Position numbers and translations under genes: made by a program. Positions 1 through 5,882 of a stretch of 6,256 nucleotides of DNA are shown here, piece by piece (positions within the stretch are counted from its first letter, which is position 1; each line of letters begins with the position of its first letter). The stretch lies in contig JAENXP010000153.1 of the NCBI GenBank assembly GCA_016649475.1, forward strand, positions 1-6,256, given 5' to 3'. The DNA is from Burkholderiales bacterium. GTDB lineage: Bacteria > Pseudomonadota > Gammaproteobacteria > Burkholderiales > SG8-39. Under the pieces are notes generated by a model that saw nothing but the letters and a program-made list of their open reading frames with translations, did not search any database and was not told the origin of the DNA.

Positions 1-703
1 GCTCGGCGATGCGCTCGGCGTACCCCCGGTCGGCATCGCCGATTATGGTGACCACGGCGCGCCCGGCGATATAGTTCTCGCGATAGAAGTCCTGCACATC
101 CTCGCGCGTGATGCGCAGTACGGTCTCCGGCGTCGGCGCCAGCGCGTAAGGATGCGCCGCGTACATCAAACGGTAGAAGGCCCTTCCCGCTATCGCGCCG
201 GGCTTGGTCTCCTCCTCCCTGACGCCATCGACCAGGCGCGCCTTCTCGCGTTCGAACGCCGCGTCGGGAAATAACGGCGTCTGCAGGATCTCCGCAAAAG
301 TCGAGATTGCCTGCGTGCGTTCCTTTTCGCTCGACAGGGTACGAAGCGACAGCCCGGCGCGGTCGCGATCCGCGTCGCCGCCCAGTTGCGCGCCGACGTC
401 GGCGATGCGCCGGCTTATCTCCTCCTCGGAGTGCGCGGCGGATCCGGCTTTGATTAGCGTATGGGTGAGCCCGGCAAGCCCTGCCTTTGCGGCAGGCGCA
501 CGCCTGCCGCCAGCGTCGAAATCGACGTTGACGTCGAGCATCGGAAGACTGTGACTTTCGACGAAATAGACGCGAGCGCCCGAAGCCGCGGTCCAGTGCT
601 GGATCGGCAACGTAGCTTGCGCCGTGGCCGCCGCCAGCGACAATGCCGCCGCGGTTATGAGGCATAGGTATTTTCTTGCTTCGCGGTCGATGCGCTTCAC
701 CAT
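1..703 (-). CDS. M16 family peptidase-like protein, non-catalytic type (partial, C-terminus beyond the window)
   Basis: The visible part is 234 residues from the N-terminus and runs off the left edge. Residues 1-30 look like a Sec signal peptide: a basic start, a hydrophobic stretch at about 13-28, and a cleavage motif AQA before Thr31. The rest follows the M16 (pitrilysin/MPP-like) fold, with the pattern ATLPIQHWTAASGARVYFVE near the start, the stretch VREEETKPG at about 161-169, and YRENYIAGRAVVTIIGD at the end of the first domain. Where an active enzyme has HxxEH, this protein reads GLTHT (residues 78-82), so the zinc site is absent. Start ATG at 703-701 is preceded by GGGAGG seven bases upstream, and lies one base after the TGA of the upstream M16 gene, so the two are probably co-transcribed and translationally coupled. 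In M16B pairs of this kind, one subunit carries the zinc motif and the other helps bind substrate; that role here is inferred. Likely location is the periplasm. Confidence 0.88.
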   Translation of the reverse strand, partial: MVKRIDREARKYLCLITAAALSLAAATAQATLPIQHWTAASGARVYFVESHSLPMLDVNVDFDAGGRRAPAAKAGLAGLTHTLIKAGSAAHSEEEISRRIADVGAQLGGDADRDRAGLSLRTLSSEKERTQAISTFAEILQTPLFPDAAFEREKARLVDGVREEETKPGAIAGRAFYRLMYAAHPYALAPTPETVLRITREDVQDFYRENYIAGRAVVTIIGDADRGYAERIAE

Positions 704-704
704 T

Positions 705-2075
705 TCAGTGCCTCCCGCCGGGCGGCGGCCGCTTTTGCGCCTGTTCCAGCGGCTGCGGGTCGAGCACGACCACGGTGAGTTGATCGTCGACGAAGTACTG
801 CTTTGCCACGGCGCGCACCTGCTCGGCGCTTACCGCTTTGATGCCCTCGAGTGCTTTATCGATGTCCCGGTAGGACAGGCCCGCTGTCTCGAAGCGCCCG
901 ATTTCCATCGCCTGGCCGAAAATCGAATCGCGCTTGAATACCTGGCTCGCCACTTGCTGCGCCTTCACGCGCGCAAGCTCGTCCTCGGTCACGCCTTCTT
1001 GCACCAGGCGCGCGAGCTCGGCACGCAAGCCGGCTTCCAGTTCGGCCACGGTCCTGCCCTGGCTGGGGGTCCCCTCGAGGAAACACATCCCCGGACCGCG
1101 CGCGGTCAAATCATAGCTCGCCCCTGCCTCGCTCGCCACGCGACTCTCGCGCACCAGCGACTGATTCAGTCGCGCCGATTCGTTGCCGTCGAGCACCCCG
1201 GTCAGCACGTCCAGCGCATACGCCTGCCAGTCCTTGTCCGCATCGCGCAGTACCGGGCATTTCCAGCCCATCAGCAGATACGGAAGCTCGGCCGGCGCCT
1301 TGACCACCAGGCGGCGCACGCCGCGCTGTTCCGGTTCGACCTGGGGCTTGCGTGCGGGCACGGGCCTGGACTTGATCCGACCGTAATATTTTTGCGCCAG
1401 GGCGAACACCTCGTCCGCCTTGACGTCCCCGACCACGACGACGAAAGCGTTGTTGGGCGCGTACCAGCGCGAGTACCAGTCGCGCGCGTCGAGATGGTTC
1501 ATATTGACGAGATCGTTCATCCATCCTATGACCGGGCGGCGGTAGGGATGAGCGAAAAAGGCCTCTGCGTTGAGGGCTTCGTTCACCAGGGCGCGCGGGC
1601 GGTCCTCGGTGCGCAGCCGCCGTTCCTCCATCACCACCTTGATCTCGCGCGAGAATTCGGACTCGGTCACCAGCAGATTGGACATGCGATCGGCTTCCAG
1701 CCGCAGCATCAGTGGAAGAGCGGCCTTCGGCACCTGCTGGAAATAGGCGGTGTAGTCACGGCTGGTAAAAGCATTCTCGCGCCCGCCCGCAGCTGCGATG
1801 CGGCGCGAGAACTCGCCGCTCGCGACAGTTTTGGTGGCCTTGAACATCAGGTGCTCGAGCACATGCGCCACACCGCTGGTGCCGCTCACTTCATCCATGC
1901 TGCCGGCGACGTACCAGACCATGTGCACCGCCGTAGGGGCGCGATGGTCTTCCTTCACGATCACGCGCAAGCCATTGGCGAGCTTGCGCTCATGCACCCC
2001 GGTCTGCGCTCCGGCGGTGCTCACGGCCACGGCCGCGACCAGCGCAAACAAACAGCGAAACATCGGTACTCTCAT
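705..2075 (-). CDS. Secreted M16 family zinc metallopeptidase (catalytic subunit type)
   Basis: This is a 456-residue protein, a usual length for a bacterial M16B processing-peptidase-like enzyme. Residues 1-23 form a signal peptide with a hydrophobic core at about 9-22, so the protein is probably periplasmic. The N-terminal domain carries the inverted zinc motif HVLEH at 71-75 (ligands His71 and His75, catalytic Glu74). A downstream acidic pair in VVMEERR supplies the third ligand, probably Glu151, at the family's usual spacing. The substrate-site signature NAFTSRDYTAYFQQVP follows at 101-116, and HPYRRPVIGW at about 176-185 is also typical. The second half holds the inactive homologous domain. 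Start ATG at 2075-2073 has AAGGA five bases upstream; a second Met at codon 5 would also leave a signal peptide. It is the first gene of a two-gene minus-strand operon with a zinc-less M16 partner. Its substrate cannot be told from sequence. M16 pairs sit beside ftsY in other betaproteobacteria as well. Confidence 0.95.
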   Translation of the reverse strand: MRVPMFRCLFALVAAVAVSTAGAQTGVHERKLANGLRVIVKEDHRAPTAVHMVWYVAGSMDEVSGTSGVAHVLEHLMFKATKTVASGEFSRRIAAAGGRENAFTSRDYTAYFQQVPKAALPLMLRLEADRMSNLLVTESEFSREIKVVMEERRLRTEDRPRALVNEALNAEAFFAHPYRRPVIGWMNDLVNMNHLDARDWYSRWYAPNNAFVVVVGDVKADEVFALAQKYYGRIKSRPVPARKPQVEPEQRGVRRLVVKAPAELPYLLMGWKCPVLRDADKDWQAYALDVLTGVLDGNESARLNQSLVRESRVASEAGASYDLTARGPGMCFLEGTPSQGRTVAELEAGLRAELARLVQEGVTEDELARVKAQQVASQVFKRDSIFGQAMEIGRFETAGLSYRDIDKALEGIKAVSAEQVRAVAKQYFVDDQLTVVVLDPQPLEQAQKRPPPGGRH

Positions 2076-2144
2076 CCACGTCCTTCTGTGCGTTGTTGGA
2101 ACAGGGGGACTTCCTTGCGGGCCTGGATCCCCTGAATCAGAGGT

Positions 2145-2190
2145 AGCCCTGATTTGAAGCCATGATCGCGTCAGCGACTCAATCAGGGCT
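2145..2190. repeat. Perfect 10-bp inverted repeat in the divergent M16/ftsY intergenic region
   Basis: AGCCCTGATT at 2145-2154 is the exact reverse complement of AATCAGGGCT at 2181-2190, separated by 26 bases. A smaller odd palindrome, CTGAATCAG, lies just left at 2132-2140 and repeats the same AATCAG core. Neither arm is followed by a T-run on either strand, so it does not look like an intrinsic terminator. Its place between two divergent start codons would fit an operator for a dimeric regulator, or an mRNA leader hairpin. Function is unknown. Confidence 0.6.
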
Positions 2191-2197
2191 TCCCTGT

Positions 2198-2203
2198 TAA
2201 AAT
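2198..2203 (+). promoter_or_regulatory. Candidate -10 element of the ftsY promoter
   Basis: TAAAAT preceded by TGT, inside an AT-richer patch about 47 bases ahead of the ftsY ATG, resembles a sigma-70 -10 box. No good -35 hexamer stands 16-18 bases upstream, where the sequence is around CGACTC. A second weak candidate, TATCTT, lies at 2212-2217. This is the only stretch in the gap that looks promoter-like for the rightward genes. Confidence 0.3.
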
Positions 2204-2249
2204 GCGGGGCCTATCTTAGCGGTTTTTGCAGCCAGCCGCGCGAACCTCC

Positions 2250-3191
2250 ATGTTAAGTTTCCTCAAGAAATCCGCCGACGCAGCACCGGTTCCGTCCTGG
2301 AGTGAACGACTCAAGGCCGGACTGGCGCGCACGCGCGCGCAAGTGGGCGGCCTGTTCGGCGGCGGCAAGATCGACGCCGCACTCTACGAAGAGCTGGAAG
2401 TAGCGCTACTTTGCGCCGACACAGGCGTCGCGGCCACCAGTTTCCTGCTGGAAAATCTGCGCCAGCAAGTGCGAAAGAAAGGCCTGACTGAACGCCAGGA
2501 GCTGAAAGCCGCACTGCGGGAAGCGCTGGCGACCCTGCTGTCACCGCTGGAACGGCCGCTGACGGTCGAAGGGCATTGTCCCTTCATCATCATGCTGGCC
2601 GGGGTCAACGGCTCCGGCAAGACCACGTCCATCGGCAAGCTGGCGAAATTTTTCCAGGCGCAGGGAAAAAGCGTGCTGCTCGCCGCAGGAGACACGTTTC
2701 GCGCCGCTGCACGCGAACAGCTCGCGATCTGGGGCGAGCGCAATCAGGTTGCGGTCATCACCCAGCAGGGCGGCGACCCGGCAGCGGTGATTTTCGACGC
2801 AGTGCAGGCGGCGCGCGCGCGCAAAATCGATATCGTGCTCGCCGATACGGCCGGACGGCTTCCGACCCAGCTGCATCTGATGGAAGAGATACGCAAGGTC
2901 AAGCGGGTCATCGCCAAGGCCGATGCGAGCGCACCGCATGAGGTGTTATTGGTGCTCGACGCCAATACCGGACAGAACGCGCTCAGCCAGGTAAAAGCCT
3001 TCGACGACGCGCTGGGACTGACCGGCCTCATCCTTACCAAGCTCGACGGTACGGCCAAGGGCGGTGTGATCGCGGCCATCGCTCGGGAGCGCCCAGTGCC
3101 CATACGCTTCATCGGCATCGGCGAGGGCATCGACGACCTGCGTCCGTTCCTGGCACAGGACTTCGCCACGGCATTGATCGATACGGATTGA
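2250..3191 (+). CDS. ftsY: Signal recognition particle receptor GTPase FtsY
   Basis: FtsY is the membrane-associated SRP receptor. Its GTPase pairs with that of Ffh to deliver ribosome-nascent chain complexes to the Sec translocon. The protein has 313 residues from the chosen ATG. It begins MLSFLKKS, a short hydrophobic-basic start as expected for membrane contact. An N domain (about 20-105) and a G domain follow. G-domain motifs are GVNGSGKTTS (118-127, P-loop), DTFRAAAREQL (148-158), DTAGR (199-203), TKLDG (263-267) and GIGEGIDDL (289-297). The long acidic A domain of E. coli FtsY is missing, so this is a compact NG-type receptor. An in-frame TTG at 2226 would add eight residues (Gln-Pro-Ala-rich). 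I prefer ATG 2250 because the protein then opens like other FtsY proteins, although neither start has a clear Shine-Dalgarno. It heads a cluster with ftsE, ftsX and rpoH and diverges from the M16 genes. Confidence 0.97.
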   Translation: MLSFLKKSADAAPVPSWSERLKAGLARTRAQVGGLFGGGKIDAALYEELEVALLCADTGVAATSFLLENLRQQVRKKGLTERQELKAALREALATLLSPLERPLTVEGHCPFIIMLAGVNGSGKTTSIGKLAKFFQAQGKSVLLAAGDTFRAAAREQLAIWGERNQVAVITQQGGDPAAVIFDAVQAARARKIDIVLADTAGRLPTQLHLMEEIRKVKRVIAKADASAPHEVLLVLDANTGQNALSQVKAFDDALGLTGLILTKLDGTAKGGVIAAIARERPVPIRFIGIGEGIDDLRPFLAQDFATALIDTD

Positions 3192-3216
3192 ACCTGCGCT
3201 TGTATCCTGTTTTTCG

Positions 3217-3870
3217 ATGATCAGTTTCAGCCAGGTGCGCAAGAGTTATCGCGGCGGCCATGAGGCGCTGTGCGAACTCTCATTCACGGTCGAACCGGGT
3301 GAAATGGTGTTCATCACCGGCCGCTCGGGCGCGGGCAAGAGCACCCTGCTCAAGCTCATCCCCGCGATCGAACGCCCGACGAGCGGAACGGTGCTGGTGA
3401 ATGGTCAGAACATCGGCAGCATGCGCCGCGCCGCCATCCCTTATCTGCGGCGCAATCTGGGGCTCATTTTTCAGGACCAGAAACTGCTCTATGACAGGAG
3501 CGTATTCGACAATGTCATGCTCCCGCTCGCCTTCACCGGCCACACGCATAAAGACGCCGCGAGACGTGCGCGGGCGGCCCTGGACAAGGTAGGCCTGCTG
3601 GCACGGGAAAAGGCCAACCCGATCACGCTCTCGGGGGGAGAACAGCAGCGGCTGTGCATCGCCCGCGCCGTGGTCAATCGCCCCGGCATTCTGCTCGCCG
3701 ACGAGCCGACCGCGAGCCTGGACACGACTTCCGCCGCCGAAGTCGTGGAGATGTTCCGCTCGTTCAATCAGGTCGGCGTGACCGTGCTGATCGCGACCCA
3801 CGACGAAGCCCTGGTCCAGCGCCTCAATCCACGCGTGCTGGCGCTCAAGCAAGGGAGGCTGGAGCCGTGA
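3217..3870 (+). CDS. ftsE: Cell division ATP-binding protein FtsE
   Basis: FtsE is the cytoplasmic ATPase of the FtsEX complex. With FtsX it transmits ATP-driven conformational change across the inner membrane to regulate peptidoglycan hydrolases at the septum; it is not known to transport a substrate. The protein has 217 residues, close to the family norm of about 220. The ABC motifs are complete: Walker A GRSGAGKST (35-43), Q-loop Gln86 in FQDQKLL, signature LSGGEQQR (138-145), Walker B ILLADEP with Glu163, D-loop ASLD (166-169) and the switch His195 in ATHDEAL. The start MISFSQVRKSY matches the family opening. It lies 25 bases after the ftsY stop. No Shine-Dalgarno is visible ahead of this ATG (the upstream bases are CCTGTTTTTCG). 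The 3' end overlaps ftsX by four bases (GTGA), so the two subunits are probably made by coupled translation. Confidence 0.97.
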   Translation: MISFSQVRKSYRGGHEALCELSFTVEPGEMVFITGRSGAGKSTLLKLIPAIERPTSGTVLVNGQNIGSMRRAAIPYLRRNLGLIFQDQKLLYDRSVFDNVMLPLAFTGHTHKDAARRARAALDKVGLLAREKANPITLSGGEQQRLCIARAVVNRPGILLADEPTASLDTTSAAEVVEMFRSFNQVGVTVLIATHDEALVQRLNPRVLALKQGRLEP

Positions 3871-4772
3871 GTACCTGGCTGCGCCAGCACTGGCAGACCT
3901 TCCGCCTGACGCTCGGGCGACTGGCGCGCAATCCTCTTGCCACCCTGCTCAATGTAACGGTGATCGGCGTCGCCCTGGCATTGCCCCTGGGCGGCTATAT
4001 GCTGCTGCAGAATCTGGGCGGCGTGGCACATCAGGTTACCGGTAATCCTCAGGTCAGCCTGTTCCTCGCCCGCGATGCGAACAAGGACGATATTTCCGCG
4101 CTCGAGGCGCGCCTGAAGCAGATTCCGGGCGTGCGTGCACCGCGCTTCATTTCACGCGACGAGGCCTTGGAGGGACTGCGGCAGTCGGAGAACCTGTCCG
4201 ACGTCATCGCCGCGCTGCGCACCAATCCCCTGCCCGACGCTTTCGTGCTCGAGACCAACGGCGGCGCGGCCGAAGTGGAAAAGCTGGAGGCGCAGTTGAG
4301 GGCCTTGCCCAAAGTCGCGCATGTGCAACTGGACTCGACCTGGGTAAAGCGGCTGGAGAGCCTGCTGGCCCTGGGCCGGATGACCGTGCTGATCCTGGCC
4401 ACGCTCTTGGCATGCGGGCTGGTGGCGGTGACGTTCAATACTATTCGGCTGCAGATCGTGACGCAAAAAGACGAGATCGAAGTGAGCAAGCTGATAGGCG
4501 CAACCGACTCCTTTATCCGCCGCCCCTTTTTCCACCTGGGTCTCATCCAGGGCGGATTGGGGGGGATGGCCGCGCTCGCCATCGTCTACCTGAGCATGCA
4601 TGTGCTCAATCGCAGCATCCTTCAAGTGGCGCAGCTGTATGGTTCGGATTTCAGGCTGAATTTCTTCGGACTTCCCGACTGCCTCGCCCTGCTTGCCTTT
4701 GCAGCCGTCCTCGGATGGCTCGGGGCGTATATGTCAGTGAGTAGACACTTATCTGGAATAGAGCCACGGTAG
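3867..4772 (+). CDS. ftsX: Cell division protein FtsX (FtsEX permease-like subunit)
   Basis: FtsX is the inner-membrane partner of FtsE. Its periplasmic domain activates hydrolase regulators (EnvC in E. coli), linking ATP hydrolysis to septal wall splitting. From GTG 3867 the product has 301 residues. Four membrane segments are visible at about 26-48, 171-192, 222-245 and 271-291. The large periplasmic loop (about 50-165) lies between the first two, as expected. The conserved cytoplasmic stretch IVTQKDEIEVSKLIGATDSFIRRPF (given in pieces: IVTQKDEIEV at 197-206, SKLIGATDSF at 207-216) is typical of FtsX. The GTG start overlaps the ftsE TGA as GTGA and has GGGAGG at 3853-3858, eight bases upstream. 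The open frame extends upstream to 3654, but that part is merely the ftsE reverse-reading remainder in another frame. The N-terminal cytoplasmic tail is shorter than in E. coli FtsX (about 350 residues). Confidence 0.96.
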   Translation: MSTWLRQHWQTFRLTLGRLARNPLATLLNVTVIGVALALPLGGYMLLQNLGGVAHQVTGNPQVSLFLARDANKDDISALEARLKQIPGVRAPRFISRDEALEGLRQSENLSDVIAALRTNPLPDAFVLETNGGAAEVEKLEAQLRALPKVAHVQLDSTWVKRLESLLALGRMTVLILATLLACGLVAVTFNTIRLQIVTQKDEIEVSKLIGATDSFIRRPFFHLGLIQGGLGGMAALAIVYLSMHVLNRSILQVAQLYGSDFRLNFFGLPDCLALLAFAAVLGWLGAYMSVSRHLSGIEPR

Positions 4773-4815
4773 TCGCTGTGCGTAGGCCTGCTCCGCACCG
4801 ATAGGCGTGGTCAGG

Positions 4816-4844
4816 GGAACTTTTTCAGGCTATTGGCACTCGAA
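4816..4844 (+). promoter_or_regulatory. Candidate sigma-E (RpoE-type) promoter ahead of rpoH
   Basis: GGAACTT at 4816-4822 matches the sigma-E -35 consensus exactly. TCGAA at 4840-4844 resembles the -10 core (TCTGA/TCAAA type), with 17 bases between. In E. coli, one rpoH promoter (P3) is sigma-E dependent, which makes the site plausible here. The -10 falls on the end of the left CIRCE arm, so HrcA binding would also block it. This is a pattern match only; the -10 is imperfect and the motif is short. Confidence 0.4.
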
Positions 4845-4859
4845 GCCCGAGAGTGCTAA
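4833..4859. promoter_or_regulatory. CIRCE element (HrcA operator) upstream of rpoH
   Basis: TTGGCACTC (4833-4841), nine bases, then GAGTGCTAA (4851-4859) matches the CIRCE consensus TTAGCACTC-N9-GAGTGCTAA at 17 of 18 arm positions. The one departure is A to G at the third base of the left arm. CIRCE is bound as a dyad by the repressor HrcA, which loses activity when GroEL is occupied by unfolded protein. The site overlaps the apparent -35 and -10 of the rpoH promoter, the right geometry for repression. hrcA itself is not in this window. Confidence 0.88.
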
Positions 4860-4862
4860 AAT
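4833..4862 (+). promoter_or_regulatory. Probable sigma-70 promoter of rpoH
   Basis: TTGGCA (4833-4838) as -35 and TAAAAT (4857-4862) as -10 are separated by 18 bases. Each differs from the sigma-70 consensus by one base (TTGACA, TATAAT). Both hexamers lie in or against the CIRCE arms. A start near 4869 would give a leader of roughly 78 bases before the rpoH ATG. Confidence 0.6.
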
Positions 4863-4884
4863 CGAGCTGTATTTCGGACCAGAA

Positions 4885-4928
4885 CTTGGCGCGAGGAGTA
4901 TCTTAAGTGCAAGCCGCCGAGCGCCAAG
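4885..4928 (+). other. Stem-loop in the rpoH mRNA leader
   Basis: CTTGGCGC at 4885-4892 and GCGCCAAG at 4921-4928 form a perfect, GC-rich 8-bp stem with a 28-base loop. The loop includes a Shine-Dalgarno-like GAGGAG and a GTG. The right arm ends six bases before the AAGGAG of rpoH. There is no T-run after it, so it is not an intrinsic terminator. It may influence rpoH translation; that is inferred. Confidence 0.5.
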
Positions 4929-4933
4929 CTTAG
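4907..4933 (+). CDS. Possible 8-codon leader peptide upstream of rpoH
   Basis: GTG at 4907 opens a tiny frame encoding MQAAERQA and ending in TAG at 4931-4933. A good Shine-Dalgarno, GAGGAG at 4893-4898, sits eight bases before it. The stop codon ends right where the rpoH Shine-Dalgarno AAGGAG (4934-4939) begins. Translating it would pass through the right arm of the leader stem and bring a ribosome to the rpoH site. So short a frame can arise by chance, and I know of no described homologue. Confidence 0.25.
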   Translation: MQAAERQA

Positions 4934-4944
4934 AAGGAGTCTAA
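4930..4944 (+). promoter_or_regulatory. rpoH ribosome binding site displayed in a small hairpin
   Basis: TTAGA (4930-4934) and TCTAA (4940-4944) are perfect complements flanking AGGAG (4935-4939). The core of the rpoH Shine-Dalgarno AAGGAG, seven bases before the ATG, would therefore sit in the loop of a five-pair, AU-rich stem. The sequence is exact, but so weak a stem may be only marginally stable; a regulatory effect is speculative. Confidence 0.45.
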
Positions 4945-4946
4945 AC

Positions 4947-5795
4947 ATGAATCAAGTTATGACCTTGCCCGTGCCTTCCCTGGTGGGAAGCCTGGAGACC
5001 TACGTCGCGACGGTCAACCGCTTTCCGCTGCTGACGGCGGAAGAAGAGTTGCGTCTTGCGCGCAAGTTGCGCGACGAGAACGACATCGACGCCGCGCGCG
5101 CCCTGGTCGTCTCGCATCTGCGCGTGGTTGTCTCAATCGCGCGCGGCTACCTGGGCTACGGATTGCCGCACGCCGATTTGATCCAGGAAGGCAATATCGG
5201 TCTGATGAAAGCGGTGAAGCGCTTCGATCCTGAACGCAATGTACGGCTGGTGTCTTTTGCCATCCACTGGATCAAAGCCGAAATACACGAGTTCGTCCTC
5301 AAGAACTGGCGGCTGGTCAAAATCGCCACTACCAAGGCACAAAGAAAGCTGTTTTTCAATCTGCGCTCCATGAAGGAGGGCCTGGGGCCGATGTCGCAGG
5401 ACGCGATCGAAGACATGGCCAAGCAGCTCCGCGTCAAGCCGGCCGAGGTGCGGGAAATGGAAATGCGGATCTCGGGCCAGGATGTCGCTCTGGAAGCCAA
5501 CGACGACGACGAGGACAGCTACGCGCCGATCGCCTATCTGTCGGATTCGGACAACGAGCCCTCGAAATTGCTTGAATCCGACGAAACCGAGCGCGGCGGC
5601 GCACAAGGCCTGCAAACAGCCCTTGCCAGCCTGGACCAACGCAGCCGGCGCATTATCGAGGCGCGCTGGCTGCGTGAAAAGGATCCGGCGACCTTGCACG
5701 ACCTCGCGGCCGAATTCAAGGTTTCAGCCGAGCGCATCCGCCAGGTCGAGGTCAAGGCGATGCAGAAAATGAAAAGCCTGCTCTCGGCAGGGTAA
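4947..5795 (+). CDS. rpoH: RNA polymerase heat-shock sigma factor RpoH (sigma-32)
   Basis: RpoH directs RNA polymerase to heat-shock promoters (chaperones and proteases). The protein has 282 residues, nearly the same as E. coli sigma-32 (284). Region 2 is clear: SHLRVVVSIARGY (57-69), LIQEGNIGLMKAVKRFDPE (78-96) and the DNA-melting/-10 recognition part RLVSFAIHWIKAEIHEFVLK (100-119). The RpoH box QRKLFFNLR (132-140), which separates sigma-32 from other sigma-70 family members, is intact. Region 4 ends with the helix-turn-helix TLHDLAAEFKVSAERIRQVE (249-268) for -35 recognition. An acidic stretch NDDDED (185-190) precedes it. ATG 4947 has AAGGAG seven bases upstream. The gene follows ftsX by 174 bases with its own control region: a CIRCE operator over the promoter, and a structured leader. 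In E. coli rpoH is also next to ftsX and is controlled by mRNA melting, chaperone binding and FtsH degradation; this sequence suggests transcriptional repression by HrcA in addition. Confidence 0.97.
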   Translation: MNQVMTLPVPSLVGSLETYVATVNRFPLLTAEEELRLARKLRDENDIDAARALVVSHLRVVVSIARGYLGYGLPHADLIQEGNIGLMKAVKRFDPERNVRLVSFAIHWIKAEIHEFVLKNWRLVKIATTKAQRKLFFNLRSMKEGLGPMSQDAIEDMAKQLRVKPAEVREMEMRISGQDVALEANDDDEDSYAPIAYLSDSDNEPSKLLESDETERGGAQGLQTALASLDQRSRRIIEARWLREKDPATLHDLAAEFKVSAERIRQVEVKAMQKMKSLLSAG

Positions 5796-5818
5796 ACCAC
5801 GCCCCAAAGCACTGGGAA

Positions 5819-5846
5819 CCCGTTGCAGAGCAAGTTTTGCAACGGG
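5819..5846 (+). terminator. Hairpin 3' of rpoH, possible transcript end (no U-tract)
   Basis: CCCGTTGCA (5819-5827) and TGCAACGGG (5838-5846) form a perfect 9-bp stem, extendable by G-U and A-U pairs to a 4-base loop. It starts 24 bases after the rpoH stop, where a terminator is expected. It is followed by CCAAATTGAG rather than T residues, so it may be an RNA-stabilising 3' end or work with Rho rather than act as an intrinsic terminator. Confidence 0.45.
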
Positions 5847-5882
5847 CCAAATTGAGGGGGGCGCGAGGGTCCGAAGAAGAAC

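Noticed and set aside
624..2135. A 503-codon open frame on the plus strand opposite the M16 gene
   Set aside because: It is antisense to a clearly conserved M16 peptidase, has no recognisable domain, and long antisense frames are common in GC-rich codon-biased genes.
2154..2182. TTGAAG as a -35 (sigma-70 or heat-shock type) for ftsY
   Set aside because: No matching -10 (TATAAT-like or CCCCAT-like) stands at the right distance; the bases there are ACTCAA.
2226..2249. TTG start adding eight residues to FtsY
   Set aside because: No ribosome site precedes it, and the extra residues do not resemble FtsY N-termini, whereas ATG 2250 gives MLSFLKKS.
3280..3852. A 190-codon minus-strand frame opposite ftsE
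   Set aside because: It is a shadow of ftsE with its complete ABC motifs; the translated sequence is low in family-like features and has no ribosome site evidence.
3654..3866. N-terminal extension of the ftsX frame into ftsE
   Set aside because: The extension is Arg/Pro-rich out-of-frame ftsE sequence. GTG 3867 has a strong Shine-Dalgarno and gives a normal FtsX start.
4778..4798. GTGCG/CGCAC hairpin as an ftsX terminator
   Set aside because: The stem is only five pairs with an 11-base loop and no T-run follows, so it is within chance expectation.
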